Positions 48,001 to 56,479 of a stretch of DNA of 64,000 bases are shown in pieces. Origin of the DNA: an uncultured Bacteroidales bacterium (GTDB lineage: Bacteria; Bacteroidota; Bacteroidia; Bacteroidales; F082); the NCBI GenBank assembly GCA_905236635.1, contig CAJOCJ010000004.1, positions 62,001 to 126,000 of the forward strand, read 5' to 3'. Numbering within the stretch: the first letter of the stretch is position 1; each line of letters opens with the position of its first letter. A model generated the notes under the pieces. That model saw only the letters and a program-made list of their open reading frames with translations. It ran no database searches and was not told the origin of the DNA. The translations under genes were made by a program, and so were the position numbers.

Positions 48001-48141
48001 CACCATGATGGCGTTGGTTCCCATGTCAGGGAAGAGGTTGATCGACAGCTTCGTGAGCGCGAAGACACCCAGAATCGCTACCGTGATGAAGACCAGCGAT
48101 ACCGTTACCGGGTGGTTGACTGATGTTCTATATAAACTCAT
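45028..48141 (-). CDS. RND efflux permease (AcrB/HAE1 type)
   Basis: An inner-membrane proton-driven pump of 1037 residues with 12 predicted spans and two large periplasmic loops. The TM4 proton relay AIGMVVDDAIVVLENI holds the Asp-Asp pair. The ends (MSLYRTSVNHPVTVSLVFITVAILG, RRRRRQERKAARLAMAN) are typical of HAE1-type pumps. Substrates unknown. It is preceded by the adaptor (21 bases) and followed by the PG0541-like gene. Confidence 0.95.
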   Translation of the reverse strand: MSLYRTSVNHPVTVSLVFITVAILGVFALTKLSINLFPDMGTNAIMVMTSYSGASAEDIETNITKTLENTLNGVSDLKHLSSSSKENVCVITLQFEYGIDIEEATNNVRDKLDMVRQYLPDGAGNPTIFKFSMEDIPVMFLSVTAEESLSGLDKILDDKLTTPLARVAGVGTVSVAGAPKREIQVYVDPNKLEAYNLTVEQISQALAYENRNTPAGNIDIGSNTYAVRVEKEFKSAKEMLDVVVGTFQGTPIYLKDVARVNDGEQERLQKVFSNGIQGAMVTIQKQTDANSVKVCQGIHKELVKIKKTLPSDIQINLINDTSESIVNTIDSLKETIFITFMVVMLVVFIFLGRWRATIIIVLSIPISLVASVVYLFATGNTLNIISMSALTIAIGMVVDDAIVVLENITSHIDRGAKPKEAAVHATQEVSISVIASTLTMLAVFLPLTMVSGAVGVFFHQLGWIVSIIMIVSTSAALTLVPMMCSRMLKRNPRSHAWHKIVFTPINKGLDALSRGYGRLINWAVTHRALTLIIAVVIFVVTIVTTMPGMKTEYLPSMDQGRLTANIELPVGTQEDITGQLGAELAEKYMREIPEIKVMNYRYGVADEENAFASMQSNGTHILAMNFNLGSKETRNRSSQEIAEYIRKNLRENAVIKKYNVSEGMGMGSTASVKLEIYGYDFNVSDRIANDLAAELRDCPEISQVLISRDEYTPEMHVDFDREKLMLNGINITTASQYVRNRINGSVMTYFREDGDEYNIRVRYAPEFRTGVENIENIVLYGASGNAVRLSEVAKIVEGRTPPTIERKDRERIVTITGIVAKGYALSDGVAASERCIDKVEIPAEFMVKIAGDYEDQQDAFKDMFTLIILIVILVYVVMASQFESLLDPFVIMFSVPFAITGVLIGLRVNGMALGVMALIGVMILMGIVVKNGIVLIDYTRLCLERGMGVNESVVTASRQRLRPILMTTLTTVLGMVPMAIGTGEGAEMWNGLGVVVSWGLTFSTLITLVLIPTLYAIFISRRRRRQERKAARLAMAN

Positions 48142-48162
48142 GATACTCTTTGATTTACAACA

Positions 48163-49179
48163 TTATTTCACCACTTCGACTGCGATGCCGTTCTTCAACT
48201 TGGTCTGACCTGTCATGACGACTGTCGCGTTGTCGTCCAGTCCACTGATGACCTCGTATTTGTTGCCCATCCTGCGGCCTAGTTCAACGACGGTGTATGT
48301 CACGGTGCCGTCATCATTGAGGACGTAGACATACTGTTCGCCCGAGCCGACCTGCTTCAGCACTGCCCTGTCAGGGACGACAACGCGGAAGTTATCGCCG
48401 TAGTTGACAGTGACGCGTGCAAACATACCCGGACGAAGTGCCATGTCTTTGTTGGCATATTTCACCTCGACAGGGAAAGTATGCGTCATCGAGTTGATGG
48501 TAGGGTAGATGAGGTCCACAGTGCCTTTGAAAACCTGGTCCCCGTAGGCGTCGGTAGTGATATCGACCTCCATGCCTTTCTTTATCTGCGAATATTTGCT
48601 TTCCGAGATGTTGATGAGCATCTTTACCGGGTTGATCTTCTGGATCACGAACAACGGCTGTGCCATGGCGTACATATCGCCTTCGTCGTAGTTACGGGCT
48701 GTCACGATGCCGCTGATAGGGCTTTTCAACACTGTGTTTTCCAGAAGGTTTTTATAGGTCTTCTTTGAGACATCGTATTTCAATGTCATAGCCTCGTAAT
48801 CCGACTGTGACGTGGCTCCTATCTCATGAAGCTGTTTGATACGGCCGAACTCGATAGAGTCGTTGACGAGCTGGAGACGTGCCTTCTCGAGGTTCACGGC
48901 GTCCATCTTTGCGAGTGTCTGTCCTGCATTGACCTTGTCGCCAATCTCCACGTAAATCTTGCTGATACGTGCTGAAGCCTGTGGCGCGATGTTGTTCACG
49001 ATGTCGGCCTCGATGGTGGTGGGATATACCTGAAGCTGCGAGACGTTCTCGGCGTTGACAGTGGCAACGGTCACTTTCGGGTTCTCTGTCACGACCTGTT
49101 GCGTGTTCTGATTCTGCTCACCGCACGACATCATGAAGAGGGCGGCTGTAGCGATTAATAATGTGTTAAACCTTTTCAT
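48163..49179 (-). CDS. RND periplasmic adaptor (membrane fusion protein), lipoprotein
   Basis: A 338-residue lipoprotein; lipobox ALFMMSC near residue 19. The layout is barrel-sandwich hybrid (APQASARISKIYVEIGDKVNAGQTLAKMD), short helical hairpin, second half-lipoyl motif (LKSPISGIVTARNYDEGDM) and beta-barrel (PVKMLINISESKYSQIKKGMEVDITTD). It connects the RND pump with TolC across the periplasm. It lies 11 bases after the TolC gene. Confidence 0.94.
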   Translation of the reverse strand: MKRFNTLLIATAALFMMSCGEQNQNTQQVVTENPKVTVATVNAENVSQLQVYPTTIEADIVNNIAPQASARISKIYVEIGDKVNAGQTLAKMDAVNLEKARLQLVNDSIEFGRIKQLHEIGATSQSDYEAMTLKYDVSKKTYKNLLENTVLKSPISGIVTARNYDEGDMYAMAQPLFVIQKINPVKMLINISESKYSQIKKGMEVDITTDAYGDQVFKGTVDLIYPTINSMTHTFPVEVKYANKDMALRPGMFARVTVNYGDNFRVVVPDRAVLKQVGSGEQYVYVLNDDGTVTYTVVELGRRMGNKYEVISGLDDNATVVMTGQTKLKNGIAVEVVK

Positions 49180-49190
49180 TGTATGTGTAT

Positions 49191-50522
49191 TTATTCTTCT
49201 TTTCCTGCTAATTCATCCATTGCGGCCTTCGTCACCATAAAATTGTAAACCGCTTGGCTCATAGTGAGCTGTGCCTGTACCAATGCCAGCTGGGCGTCGT
49301 TGAGCTCCAGGAGCGTGGCTTTACCTAACTGATACATCTTTTCGGCTATGTCGTAGCTTCTTTGAGCCATCTCGAGCGTAGACTCTGCCGCTGAATAGTT
49401 CTTCATGCACGTCGCAATCTGGTTTTCGTAGTTCTTAAAGGCAATCTGAAGATTACGCTCTGTGTCTTCAAGATTGAGCTCCATAATGTCTTGGGTGGCC
49501 TCGTACTGACGGATGCTGTTGTGTTTTGAGAATCCATTGAACAGCGGGATGTTAAGCGTCAGGCCTGCCACCGAATACGGATACCATTTGAAGTTGAAGT
49601 CGTCACCCATCGCCAGGTAATTATATGAGAATGAGGCTGATAGGGTAGGTATATACTGGTATTTCGTCATCTTGATGGTGCGCTCAATCTGTTGCTGTTG
49701 CAGCTTGAACTGTACGATGGAGCTGTTGTTTTCGAGGTCTGTGTCCTCGGCCATCAGGTTATATGCCAGCAAATCGTCTTTGTATTGGTCTATCTCGCCT
49801 TGCACGCCTATTTTCTCGTTAAGGTCAACACCCATCACGGCTTTGAGCTGCCAGATGGCGAGGTCTATTGCCAGCAGCGAGCTGTACACGTTGGGTTCGG
49901 TGTTTTTCACGTTGACTTGAGCCCTGAGATACTCATATTCAGAGGTCTTGCCTGCGTTGTAGTTCTGCTCGGTGCGTTCGAGGTTGCTGGCGGCGTTCTC
50001 GTAAACGTCTTTATAAACCTCATACACCTGCTGAGCTAGCAACACCGCATAGAAACTCTGTTTTACCTTCGAAACCATCGCTATCTTCGACGAGCGTGCC
50101 TGTTCCACGGCGAGTTCCACGTCAAGGGCCGACAGCTTCAGCGACTGCCACAGTTGTGCGTTGATGAGTGGCATGGATGCACTGATGCCGGCATTTACGT
50201 TGTTCCATTTACCAACCTCGATCTCCATTGCCTGGCCACCGAAATCCATAGCCATGATCTGCTTTTTGATGGTGCGCTGGTAGCTTCCCGATGCGGCGAT
50301 GTTAGGATATAAAGCGGCGTAGCTGCCTTTTTTAGCATACCCCGACTTCTTGATGGTGAGGTCGGCGATTTTTATGCTGTTGCTCTCCTCCAAGGCTATC
50401 TCGATGGCCTGGTCAAGGGTGATGATGAGCGAATCCTGAACTTGCTGCGCATTCAAGATGCTGCCCGACATCATCAGAAAGAGGCTTAAAATCAATAAAA
50501 ATAAACGTTTTTGCCTATACAT
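49191..50522 (-). CDS. TolC-family outer-membrane efflux channel
   Basis: A 443-residue outer-membrane factor with signal peptide ending near LNAQ. Two OEP-type coiled-coil repeats are seen (LIITLDQAIEIALEESNSIKIADLTIKKSG and LDLEDTERNLQIAFKNYENQIATCMKNYSAAESTLEMAQRSYDIAEKMYQLGKATLLELNDAQ). It is the first gene of the leftward efflux operon, with its promoter at 50566-50574. Confidence 0.95.
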   Translation of the reverse strand: MYRQKRLFLLILSLFLMMSGSILNAQQVQDSLIITLDQAIEIALEESNSIKIADLTIKKSGYAKKGSYAALYPNIAASGSYQRTIKKQIMAMDFGGQAMEIEVGKWNNVNAGISASMPLINAQLWQSLKLSALDVELAVEQARSSKIAMVSKVKQSFYAVLLAQQVYEVYKDVYENAASNLERTEQNYNAGKTSEYEYLRAQVNVKNTEPNVYSSLLAIDLAIWQLKAVMGVDLNEKIGVQGEIDQYKDDLLAYNLMAEDTDLENNSSIVQFKLQQQQIERTIKMTKYQYIPTLSASFSYNYLAMGDDFNFKWYPYSVAGLTLNIPLFNGFSKHNSIRQYEATQDIMELNLEDTERNLQIAFKNYENQIATCMKNYSAAESTLEMAQRSYDIAEKMYQLGKATLLELNDAQLALVQAQLTMSQAVYNFMVTKAAMDELAGKEE

Positions 50523-50565
50523 TTTATCTTAATTTTTTTCTTTTTTACCTATTTAATATAAACTT

Positions 50566-50574
50566 GCAAAAATA
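50566..50574 (-). promoter_or_regulatory. -7 box for the RND efflux operon
   Basis: TATTTTTGC on the minus strand, 43 bases before the tolC-like ATG at 50522; leader of about 40 bases. Confidence 0.6.
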
Positions 50575-50658
50575 CTAATTTTATCGAAACGTGACTTAGA
50601 AAATTTCAGATTTTGACGATGATTTTAAAAAAAGATTTGTTTGTATTTAAAAAATATA

Positions 50659-50667
50659 TATTTTTGC
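50659..50667 (+). promoter_or_regulatory. -7 box for trkH
   Basis: TATTTTTGC, 23 bases before ATG 50691. Confidence 0.6.
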
Positions 50668-50690
50668 GAGCAAGAGATTTGTAAAAATAG

Positions 50691-52220
50691 ATGAAAGCGA
50701 AGATCTACGGTGTCTTTATTCTTGTCGAGGCGTTCTTTATGTTGGTAGCTTCGATGGTGGCGTTGCATTATAATATGGTATGTGGCGAGAAAGACGTGGT
50801 GTCGCTGCTTGCCTCCACGATGATTACTGGAATCTTCGGATTCATCCTGCTCTCCGCAGGCCGCGAAAGGGCGAGGAAAGGAGGCGGTCGTGTGCAGAAG
50901 TTCGAAAGCCTCACAATGAAAGACTCTTTCGTGCTCGTCACGGTGGCATGGGTGCTCTTTGCAGTGTTCGGCATGCTACCGTTCATCTTCACAGGCGCCA
51001 TCGACAATGTCACCGATGCCTTCTTTGAGTCGATGTCAGGATTCACCACCACTGGCGCGACAATCATGAATAACATTGATTCTCAACCACATGGAATACT
51101 GTTCTGGCGTAGCATGACGCAGTGGCTCGGCGGCTTGGGTATCATCGTGTTGTTCCTTGCCATCATCCCTGCGTTGAATAAAAACTCTAACAAAACGACA
51201 CTGTATGCGGCGGAGATGTCTGGCTTGAGCGTCAAGAAGTTACACCCGAAGATGGCTGTCACGGCACGTCATCTCTACATAATCTACATGTTTCTGACCG
51301 TGGTTTGCGCTTTGGTTTATTGGGCTGGTCCGATGAACCTATACGACGCTGTGTGTCATGCACTTACGACAATGTCGAGCGGCGGATTCAGCACACATCA
51401 GGCAAGCATAGGATACTTCAACTCGAGCTATGTCGAGTATTTCTGCTCCTTGTTTATGATAATGTCGGGTATCAACTTTTCCCTTTATTATTTCCTTTCG
51501 AGAGGCGATGTGAAGTATTTCTTGAAAAACGAGGAATTACGCTGGTTCTTCGGTGTCATCGTGATAATGGTGGCCGTTATGACGGCCTTGTTCTACTATG
51601 CTCCGACGGTTGAGACTATCACCACCGACACCTCGGCATATCCTGAACCTACGTTTGAGTCGAGGTTCCGCGCCGCCTTATTCCACGTGGTGACAATTGT
51701 ATCATCGACAGGATACCAGGGCTCGTATTACGATTACACGCTTTGGGGTGGAATGTTCCTCTTCCCGACACTGCTGCTGATGCTCAGCGGTTCTTGCGCT
51801 GGATCAACATCGGGAGGTATCAAAATCATCCGCTGGATGGTGTGCCTCAAGTCTATCCGCATAACTATCAAGCAGTTCCTGCATCCAAGCGCAGTTTTCT
51901 CGGTAAAAGTGTCGAAAGAGGTGGTGTCTAACGAAATTCTTCTTAGAACCTTGAATTTCCTGTTCTTCTACGTCATAATATGCATCGTCAGCGTCATCGT
52001 GCTGTCAATCAGCGGGTGCGAGTTCGAAGAGAGCGTGTTTAATGTCGTTACAGCCCTAAGTAACATGGGACCTGGCTACAAGTCGACAGGCCCGGCCACG
52101 ACATTCTCCGATCTCACCGTCACAGCGAAATGGGTGATGTCGTTCTTGATGCTCATCGGTCGTCTGGAAATCTACACAGTGCTGCTGATTTTCACCCCGA
52201 CGTTCTGGAACAAAAAATAA
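50691..52220 (+). CDS. trkH: Trk-type potassium uptake protein TrkH
   Basis: A K+ translocating subunit of 509 residues. The TrkH pore-loop signatures are FESMSGFTTTGATIM, the QWLGGLGIIVLFLAIIP helix, ALTTMSSGGFSTHQASIGYF, GSCAGSTSGGIKIIRWM and IGRLEIYTVLLIFTPTFW. Normally paired with cytoplasmic TrkA; no trkA is adjacent here. It is a monocistronic gene, convergent with the MscS gene 6 bases away. Confidence 0.95.
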   Translation: MKAKIYGVFILVEAFFMLVASMVALHYNMVCGEKDVVSLLASTMITGIFGFILLSAGRERARKGGGRVQKFESLTMKDSFVLVTVAWVLFAVFGMLPFIFTGAIDNVTDAFFESMSGFTTTGATIMNNIDSQPHGILFWRSMTQWLGGLGIIVLFLAIIPALNKNSNKTTLYAAEMSGLSVKKLHPKMAVTARHLYIIYMFLTVVCALVYWAGPMNLYDAVCHALTTMSSGGFSTHQASIGYFNSSYVEYFCSLFMIMSGINFSLYYFLSRGDVKYFLKNEELRWFFGVIVIMVAVMTALFYYAPTVETITTDTSAYPEPTFESRFRAALFHVVTIVSSTGYQGSYYDYTLWGGMFLFPTLLLMLSGSCAGSTSGGIKIIRWMVCLKSIRITIKQFLHPSAVFSVKVSKEVVSNEILLRTLNFLFFYVIICIVSVIVLSISGCEFEESVFNVVTALSNMGPGYKSTGPATTFSDLTVTAKWVMSFLMLIGRLEIYTVLLIFTPTFWNKK

Positions 52221-52225
52221 TCTAA

Positions 52226-53479
52226 CTATTTGTCACTCATCATGTTAATCGAGTACGACGAAGGTCTCTGATAGACTTTCAGGTCGAACTGGTTCACCAC
52301 TGCATATACGTGGTCGAAGATGTCGTTCTGTATTGCCTCATACGACAGCCAGTCGGTCTTTGCGCTGAAGCAGTAGATCTGCATCGGGACACCGAATTCT
52401 GTCGGGTCTTTCTGGCGAACCAGCATCGTCAGATTGTGGTTCAGGTTAGGATTTTGCTTGATATAAGCAGTCAGATAAGCCCTGAAGATACCGAGGTTGG
52501 TCTGACGGCGTCCGTTGACGAGGTTGCTGGTATCTATATTGTTTTGCTTGTTGAATTTCTCTATTTCCTTTTCTTTAGTGTCGATATAATCCTTGACAAG
52601 TTGGAATTTCCTATATTTCTCTAACATTTCCGGGGTGCAGAACTTCACCGTGTCTAGGTCGATGATGATAGAACGTGAGATACGACGGCCTCCAGCCTCG
52701 CTCATGCCACGCCAGTTGATGAACGGATCGGTGATCATCGAATATGTCGGGATGGTGGAGATGGTGTTGTCCCAGTTCTGTACCTTAACGGTGGTAAGAC
52801 CTATGTCTATGACGTTACCGTCGGCGTCGCCTTTCACAATCCAGTCGCCGATACGCACCATGTCGTTGGAAGTCAATTGGATACCTCCCACAAAGCCGAG
52901 GATAGGGTCTTTGAAAACAAGCATCAGCACCGCGGAGAGAGTACCTAGTCCGATGAAGATGTCGCTCATGTCTTTGTGTATCAGGACTCCAATGACTAAC
53001 AGGATGCAAATCATTATTGAGATGATCTTCGCGACCTGCATGAAGCCTTTCATTGGCTTGTTCTTTGAGACGTCAAACGAGTTGTAAACGTCTGATATTG
53101 AGTCGGTTATGGAAATGATAATGCCAGTGTATGTCGTTATTTCGCATATTCTGGTTACCACCATGATGAAGGAGTTGAGAGAATCCAGATCAGGGGCGAC
53201 AGTGTATAGTAAATACTTTATCATGTAAACCGGCACAAGGAATGCCAGTCGTCTCTCAAGCTTGCGGCCGAGGAAGAAGTCGTCGTATTTGAATGAGGTC
53301 TTTCTGATGAGCCCGCCGACGTATTTCTTCAAGATCCATTTCACTAGGAAAAACAGGCCGAAAGATACCACCAATAACGAGATAATCCCGATTCCTTGTG
53401 CAAAGTCTTTCGCTAATTCTTCGCTGAGATGCATGCTGAGGAATAGTCTCTCTAAAATATCTAAATACTTGGTAATCAT
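52226..53479 (-). CDS. MscS-family mechanosensitive channel (YbdG-like)
   Basis: A 417-residue membrane protein with about five spans in the first 220 residues, followed by the MscS pore and beta domain (LSAVLMLVFKDPILGFVGGIQLTSNDMVRIGDWI, GNVIDIGLTTVKVQNWDN) and a long C-terminal cytoplasmic region. Its length and the IQLTSNDMVRIGDW sequence match YbdG-type channels rather than E. coli MscS itself. Protects against hypo-osmotic shock by letting ions out. No clear -7 box was seen. Confidence 0.9.
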   Translation of the reverse strand: MITKYLDILERLFLSMHLSEELAKDFAQGIGIISLLVVSFGLFFLVKWILKKYVGGLIRKTSFKYDDFFLGRKLERRLAFLVPVYMIKYLLYTVAPDLDSLNSFIMVVTRICEITTYTGIIISITDSISDVYNSFDVSKNKPMKGFMQVAKIISIMICILLVIGVLIHKDMSDIFIGLGTLSAVLMLVFKDPILGFVGGIQLTSNDMVRIGDWIVKGDADGNVIDIGLTTVKVQNWDNTISTIPTYSMITDPFINWRGMSEAGGRRISRSIIIDLDTVKFCTPEMLEKYRKFQLVKDYIDTKEKEIEKFNKQNNIDTSNLVNGRRQTNLGIFRAYLTAYIKQNPNLNHNLTMLVRQKDPTEFGVPMQIYCFSAKTDWLSYEAIQNDIFDHVYAVVNQFDLKVYQRPSSYSINMMSDK

Positions 53480-53512
53480 ATTATTATAAATTGTATTATT
53501 TGTTTTTATTAT

Positions 53513-53550
53513 GAGATTTCTCCACTACACTTCGTTTCGGTCGAAATGAC
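53513..53550. repeat. Half copy of a GTCATTTCGA dispersed element
   Basis: GAGATTTCTCCACT...GTTTCGGTCGAAATGAC matches the right arm of the full inverted-repeat element at 60187-60287. Only this arm is present between the MscS and diacylglycerol-kinase genes. Confidence 0.7.
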
Positions 53551-53571
53551 GAAGAAACATTGATAATCATT

Positions 53572-54459
53572 TTAAGGTGTTGGTAATAATATATTTAATG
53601 ACAAAGGATTGATTTGCACTTCGATGTCCTTGGTCATCATAATAGGTTCTCCGTCGATATTTGCGTAGTCTTCTTTATTGCGTATCACCTTGATATTCTG
53701 TGCTTTATGAATGTCAACAAAACGTGTTTTGTCGATACGCTTGGTCATCAGTCGTTCGGCGACAAACGGCATAACCAAGAGATTGGGCTTCTTGAAGATG
53801 CATACGTCGAGCAGACCGTCGTTGAGCGAGGCGTGAGGGGAGACGGCAGCGTTGAAGCCAAACTGGTTGCTGTTAGCAAAGGAGATGAACAGAGGCTCAC
53901 AGTCGAGTTCCTCTTTGTCGTCAAGAATCAGGTGATATTTCTCTGGTTTGAACTTGAAATACTTTTCTGTGACGAGTTTTACGTATGTTTTGAACCCGCG
54001 ATTCGGGTCTCTGGCAAAATAATCTGCTATGATGGCGTCGAAGCCCACACCAGCAATGCTTACATAAGGCACTCCGTTCACTGTGGCGGTGTCGATCTTT
54101 GACTTCACGCCTTTGTTTATCACCTCGGTTATGACTTTCTTAGGTTTTAAAGGCAGATGCAGATGGCGCGCGAGTCCGTTGCCGGAACCGTAAGGCACGA
54201 TGGCGAAGGTCTGTGACGCTCCAATCATGTTGGTGGCCACCTCGTTTATGGTGCCGTCGCCACCGACAGCCACGATGATATCATATTGATCCTCAATGGC
54301 TTGCTTGGTCAACTCAGCAGCATGCCCGCCATATTCTGTCAGCGTGATGGTGTAGTCGTATTTGTCCTTGTCAATAAGCTTCTCGACAATCGATGGGAAT
54401 TTCGACTTGTCGTGATGGCCCGAGATGGGGTTGACAATAAACAATATCTTCTCTTTCAT
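53572..54459 (-). CDS. Diacylglycerol/lipid kinase, DgkB/YegS type
   Basis: A 295-residue lipid kinase. The NAD/DAG kinase loop AVGGDGTINEVATNM and YGSGNGLARHLHLP are conserved, and the C-terminal beta domain ends with a putative DGK dimer interface. It converts diacylglycerol to phosphatidic acid with ATP. Its start overlaps the stop of the LTA-synthase-like gene by four bases, so the two are translationally coupled and may recycle the diacylglycerol released by the transferase. Confidence 0.9.
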   Translation of the reverse strand: MKEKILFIVNPISGHHDKSKFPSIVEKLIDKDKYDYTITLTEYGGHAAELTKQAIEDQYDIIVAVGGDGTINEVATNMIGASQTFAIVPYGSGNGLARHLHLPLKPKKVITEVINKGVKSKIDTATVNGVPYVSIAGVGFDAIIADYFARDPNRGFKTYVKLVTEKYFKFKPEKYHLILDDKEELDCEPLFISFANSNQFGFNAAVSPHASLNDGLLDVCIFKKPNLLVMPFVAERLMTKRIDKTRFVDIHKAQNIKVIRNKEDYANIDGEPIMMTKDIEVQINPLSLNILLPTP

Positions 54460-56384
54460 TGTATGTATAACTTATTGTTAATCATTCTGTTGTTGTATTG
54501 CTGCAGGCGCATCTTAAACTTGCCGTCAAGCTCTGTCCAAGGTTCGACGTCGCCTTCATTGTAGAGATTGTGCTCTAACGTCGGGTCGTTTTCTATGTCG
54601 AAGACGGAGGTGATGTTTTGACCATCTGACTGCAGCATATATCTGCCATCGGAATACTCGTAAATGTTGTTGAGATAGCTAGCAAAACAAGGCTCTTGCA
54701 GGCTGTCGAACACGTTACGTCCGAAGGTGAAGACGGTGTCGTTGTATCCCAATGCCGCCAGCAAGCTGATGCCGAGGTCGGTCTGCTGTGCTAAGATATT
54801 GGTTTTCAAAGGTTTGATGACGCTCGGGGCATAGAAAGCAGTCACTATCTGATACTGTCCGTAGCCGTTGAGGTAGTTGTCGAAGCAATGTTCGGGGTTC
54901 ACGTGGTCGCCCACCAGGACGAAGATGGTGCTGTCGAACCAGCTGTAGCTGCTCATGGTTTCGAAGAAATGGCGCATGGCGTCATCGGTGTAACGCATGC
55001 TGCGTTCGAAGTCGGTTTTATAGTCGCCTTCGGGCAGCTCGTAGCCCTTAGGGAGCTTGAACGGGTGGTGCGACGAGAGCGTGAAGACACCAGCAGCGAA
55101 AGGCTTTTTCATGGCATCAAGCTTGCTGGCGGTGTATTGCAGGAACGGCATGTCGGAGATGCCCCAGGTGCCGTCGTAATCGTCATCGTTGCCGTATTCA
55201 TTGCGTCCATAATAGCTGTCGAACCCGGCGGCAATAGAGGAAGCGTCGAAGTTCATGGTGCCGTTGTTGCCGCCGTGGAAGAACGCGGTAGAATAGCCGT
55301 GTTTCTTTAAAATACTGCCGATTCCGTCGAGTCTGTTGACCGCATAGCGTGACTCGACATAGTCTTTCGACATCAGCGATGGCAGGCCAGAGAGGATGGA
55401 AGTGAGCGCCTCTATCGACTGTCTGCCGTTGGCCATCCCATTGAAACTCAAGCTGTTGGCTAGTAATGAGTCGAGGAACGGGGTGATGGTCGTCTCACGT
55501 TGCTCATTATAAAACCTCACCATTTCCTGGCCGTGGCTCTCCAAGATGATGATCAAGACATTGTAGCCTTGGGCGTTGCCATCGAGGAAACGGTTGACTG
55601 TCAAGTCGTTACGGATAGGAGAGTAGAGGCTTTCGAGTTCGTCGTCGTCGTAGAAGTCGAGTCTTTTCAGCACGTCGCCAGAAGAGCCACGGCCGATTGT
55701 AAACGGCGTGTTCAGTACCAGCGGAATGTTCTGTGTTTTCGTATAGTTTGCGGCCGTTATGATGCTTATCGGCTTGTTTTGCAGTCCGCCCCTGAGTCCT
55801 ATTATCGAGGCAGCCACCAGACCTAAGAATATCAGCGAACGCGTGAAATACCAATACTTTCGGTTTGTTATGACGGCCGGCTTAACTCTCGTCTTCCTTG
55901 TTAAGATGATTATCGCGAGTAGAAACACAGCAAATATCACCACCATAAACCAGAAATCAACAAGGAATTGGAGCATCAGACCGCCTTGGTTGTCGTCGGT
56001 ATGTTGGGCGAAACCGAGCAGCTCGGAGGTCATTCTCTTGTCGATATAGCGGTAATAAATGACGTCAATAAGATTTAAAGTAATACTTGAAATATTCGTT
56101 ATAACAAAAAGAATATCAACGACTTTGCAATAGTATTTGTTGTATTTGAATTCTAACGGGATGCCGTAAAAAATGAGGAATGGCAGGTTGGCTATGATGA
56201 GTGTCCAGATGTCGAACCTCATGCCTATGAAGAAGAGTCGGAGCTGCCCGCCTCGGCCAAGGCCGGGGAAGTTGCCGACATTGAAAAGGAACAGCAGCCA
56301 ACGGCTTAATGCAAGCAACAAAAGCATCACGCCGAGGCGGGCAATGAACACTTTCCAGAGCGGCAATTCCTTGTTTTTGAACAT
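54456..56384 (-). CDS. LTA synthase-like sulfatase-fold phosphoglycerol transferase
   Basis: A 642-residue membrane protein. Five spans lie in the first 190 residues (LGVMLLLLALSRWLLFLF ... LFFLIFYGIPL ...), followed by an extracellular sulfatase-type domain: ILESHGQEM (metal-binding Glu), GRQSIEALTSILSG (likely nucleophile Ser/Thr), GTWGISDMPFL and FVLVGDHVNPEH (Asp/His metal ligands). The family includes LtaS of Gram-positives and MdoB-type phosphoglycerol transferases, which use phosphatidylglycerol and release diacylglycerol. The acceptor in this Gram-negative is unknown. Its promoter lies at 56398-56406. Confidence 0.9.
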   Translation of the reverse strand: MFKNKELPLWKVFIARLGVMLLLLALSRWLLFLFNVGNFPGLGRGGQLRLFFIGMRFDIWTLIIANLPFLIFYGIPLEFKYNKYYCKVVDILFVITNISSITLNLIDVIYYRYIDKRMTSELLGFAQHTDDNQGGLMLQFLVDFWFMVVIFAVFLLAIIILTRKTRVKPAVITNRKYWYFTRSLIFLGLVAASIIGLRGGLQNKPISIITAANYTKTQNIPLVLNTPFTIGRGSSGDVLKRLDFYDDDELESLYSPIRNDLTVNRFLDGNAQGYNVLIIILESHGQEMVRFYNEQRETTITPFLDSLLANSLSFNGMANGRQSIEALTSILSGLPSLMSKDYVESRYAVNRLDGIGSILKKHGYSTAFFHGGNNGTMNFDASSIAAGFDSYYGRNEYGNDDDYDGTWGISDMPFLQYTASKLDAMKKPFAAGVFTLSSHHPFKLPKGYELPEGDYKTDFERSMRYTDDAMRHFFETMSSYSWFDSTIFVLVGDHVNPEHCFDNYLNGYGQYQIVTAFYAPSVIKPLKTNILAQQTDLGISLLAALGYNDTVFTFGRNVFDSLQEPCFASYLNNIYEYSDGRYMLQSDGQNITSVFDIENDPTLEHNLYNEGDVEPWTELDGKFKMRLQQYNNRMINNKLYIQ

Positions 56385-56397
56385 ATTTTTATTTTTC

Positions 56398-56406
56398 GCA
56401 AAAATA
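56398..56406 (-). promoter_or_regulatory. -7 box for the LtaS-like gene
   Basis: TATTTTTGC on the minus strand, 13 bases from the ATG at 56384. Confidence 0.55.
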
Positions 56407-56452
56407 ATAAAAATCTTTTAACTTTTAACCTTTATCTTTTAACAAAAATTAT

Positions 56453-56460
56453 TATCTTTG
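56453..56460 (+). promoter_or_regulatory. -7 box for the M23 peptidase gene
   Basis: TATCTTTG, 19 bases before ATG 56480. The short unit CTTTTAAC repeats just upstream (56415-56442). Confidence 0.55.
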
Positions 56461-56479
56461 TACATCAAATTTATTGAAG

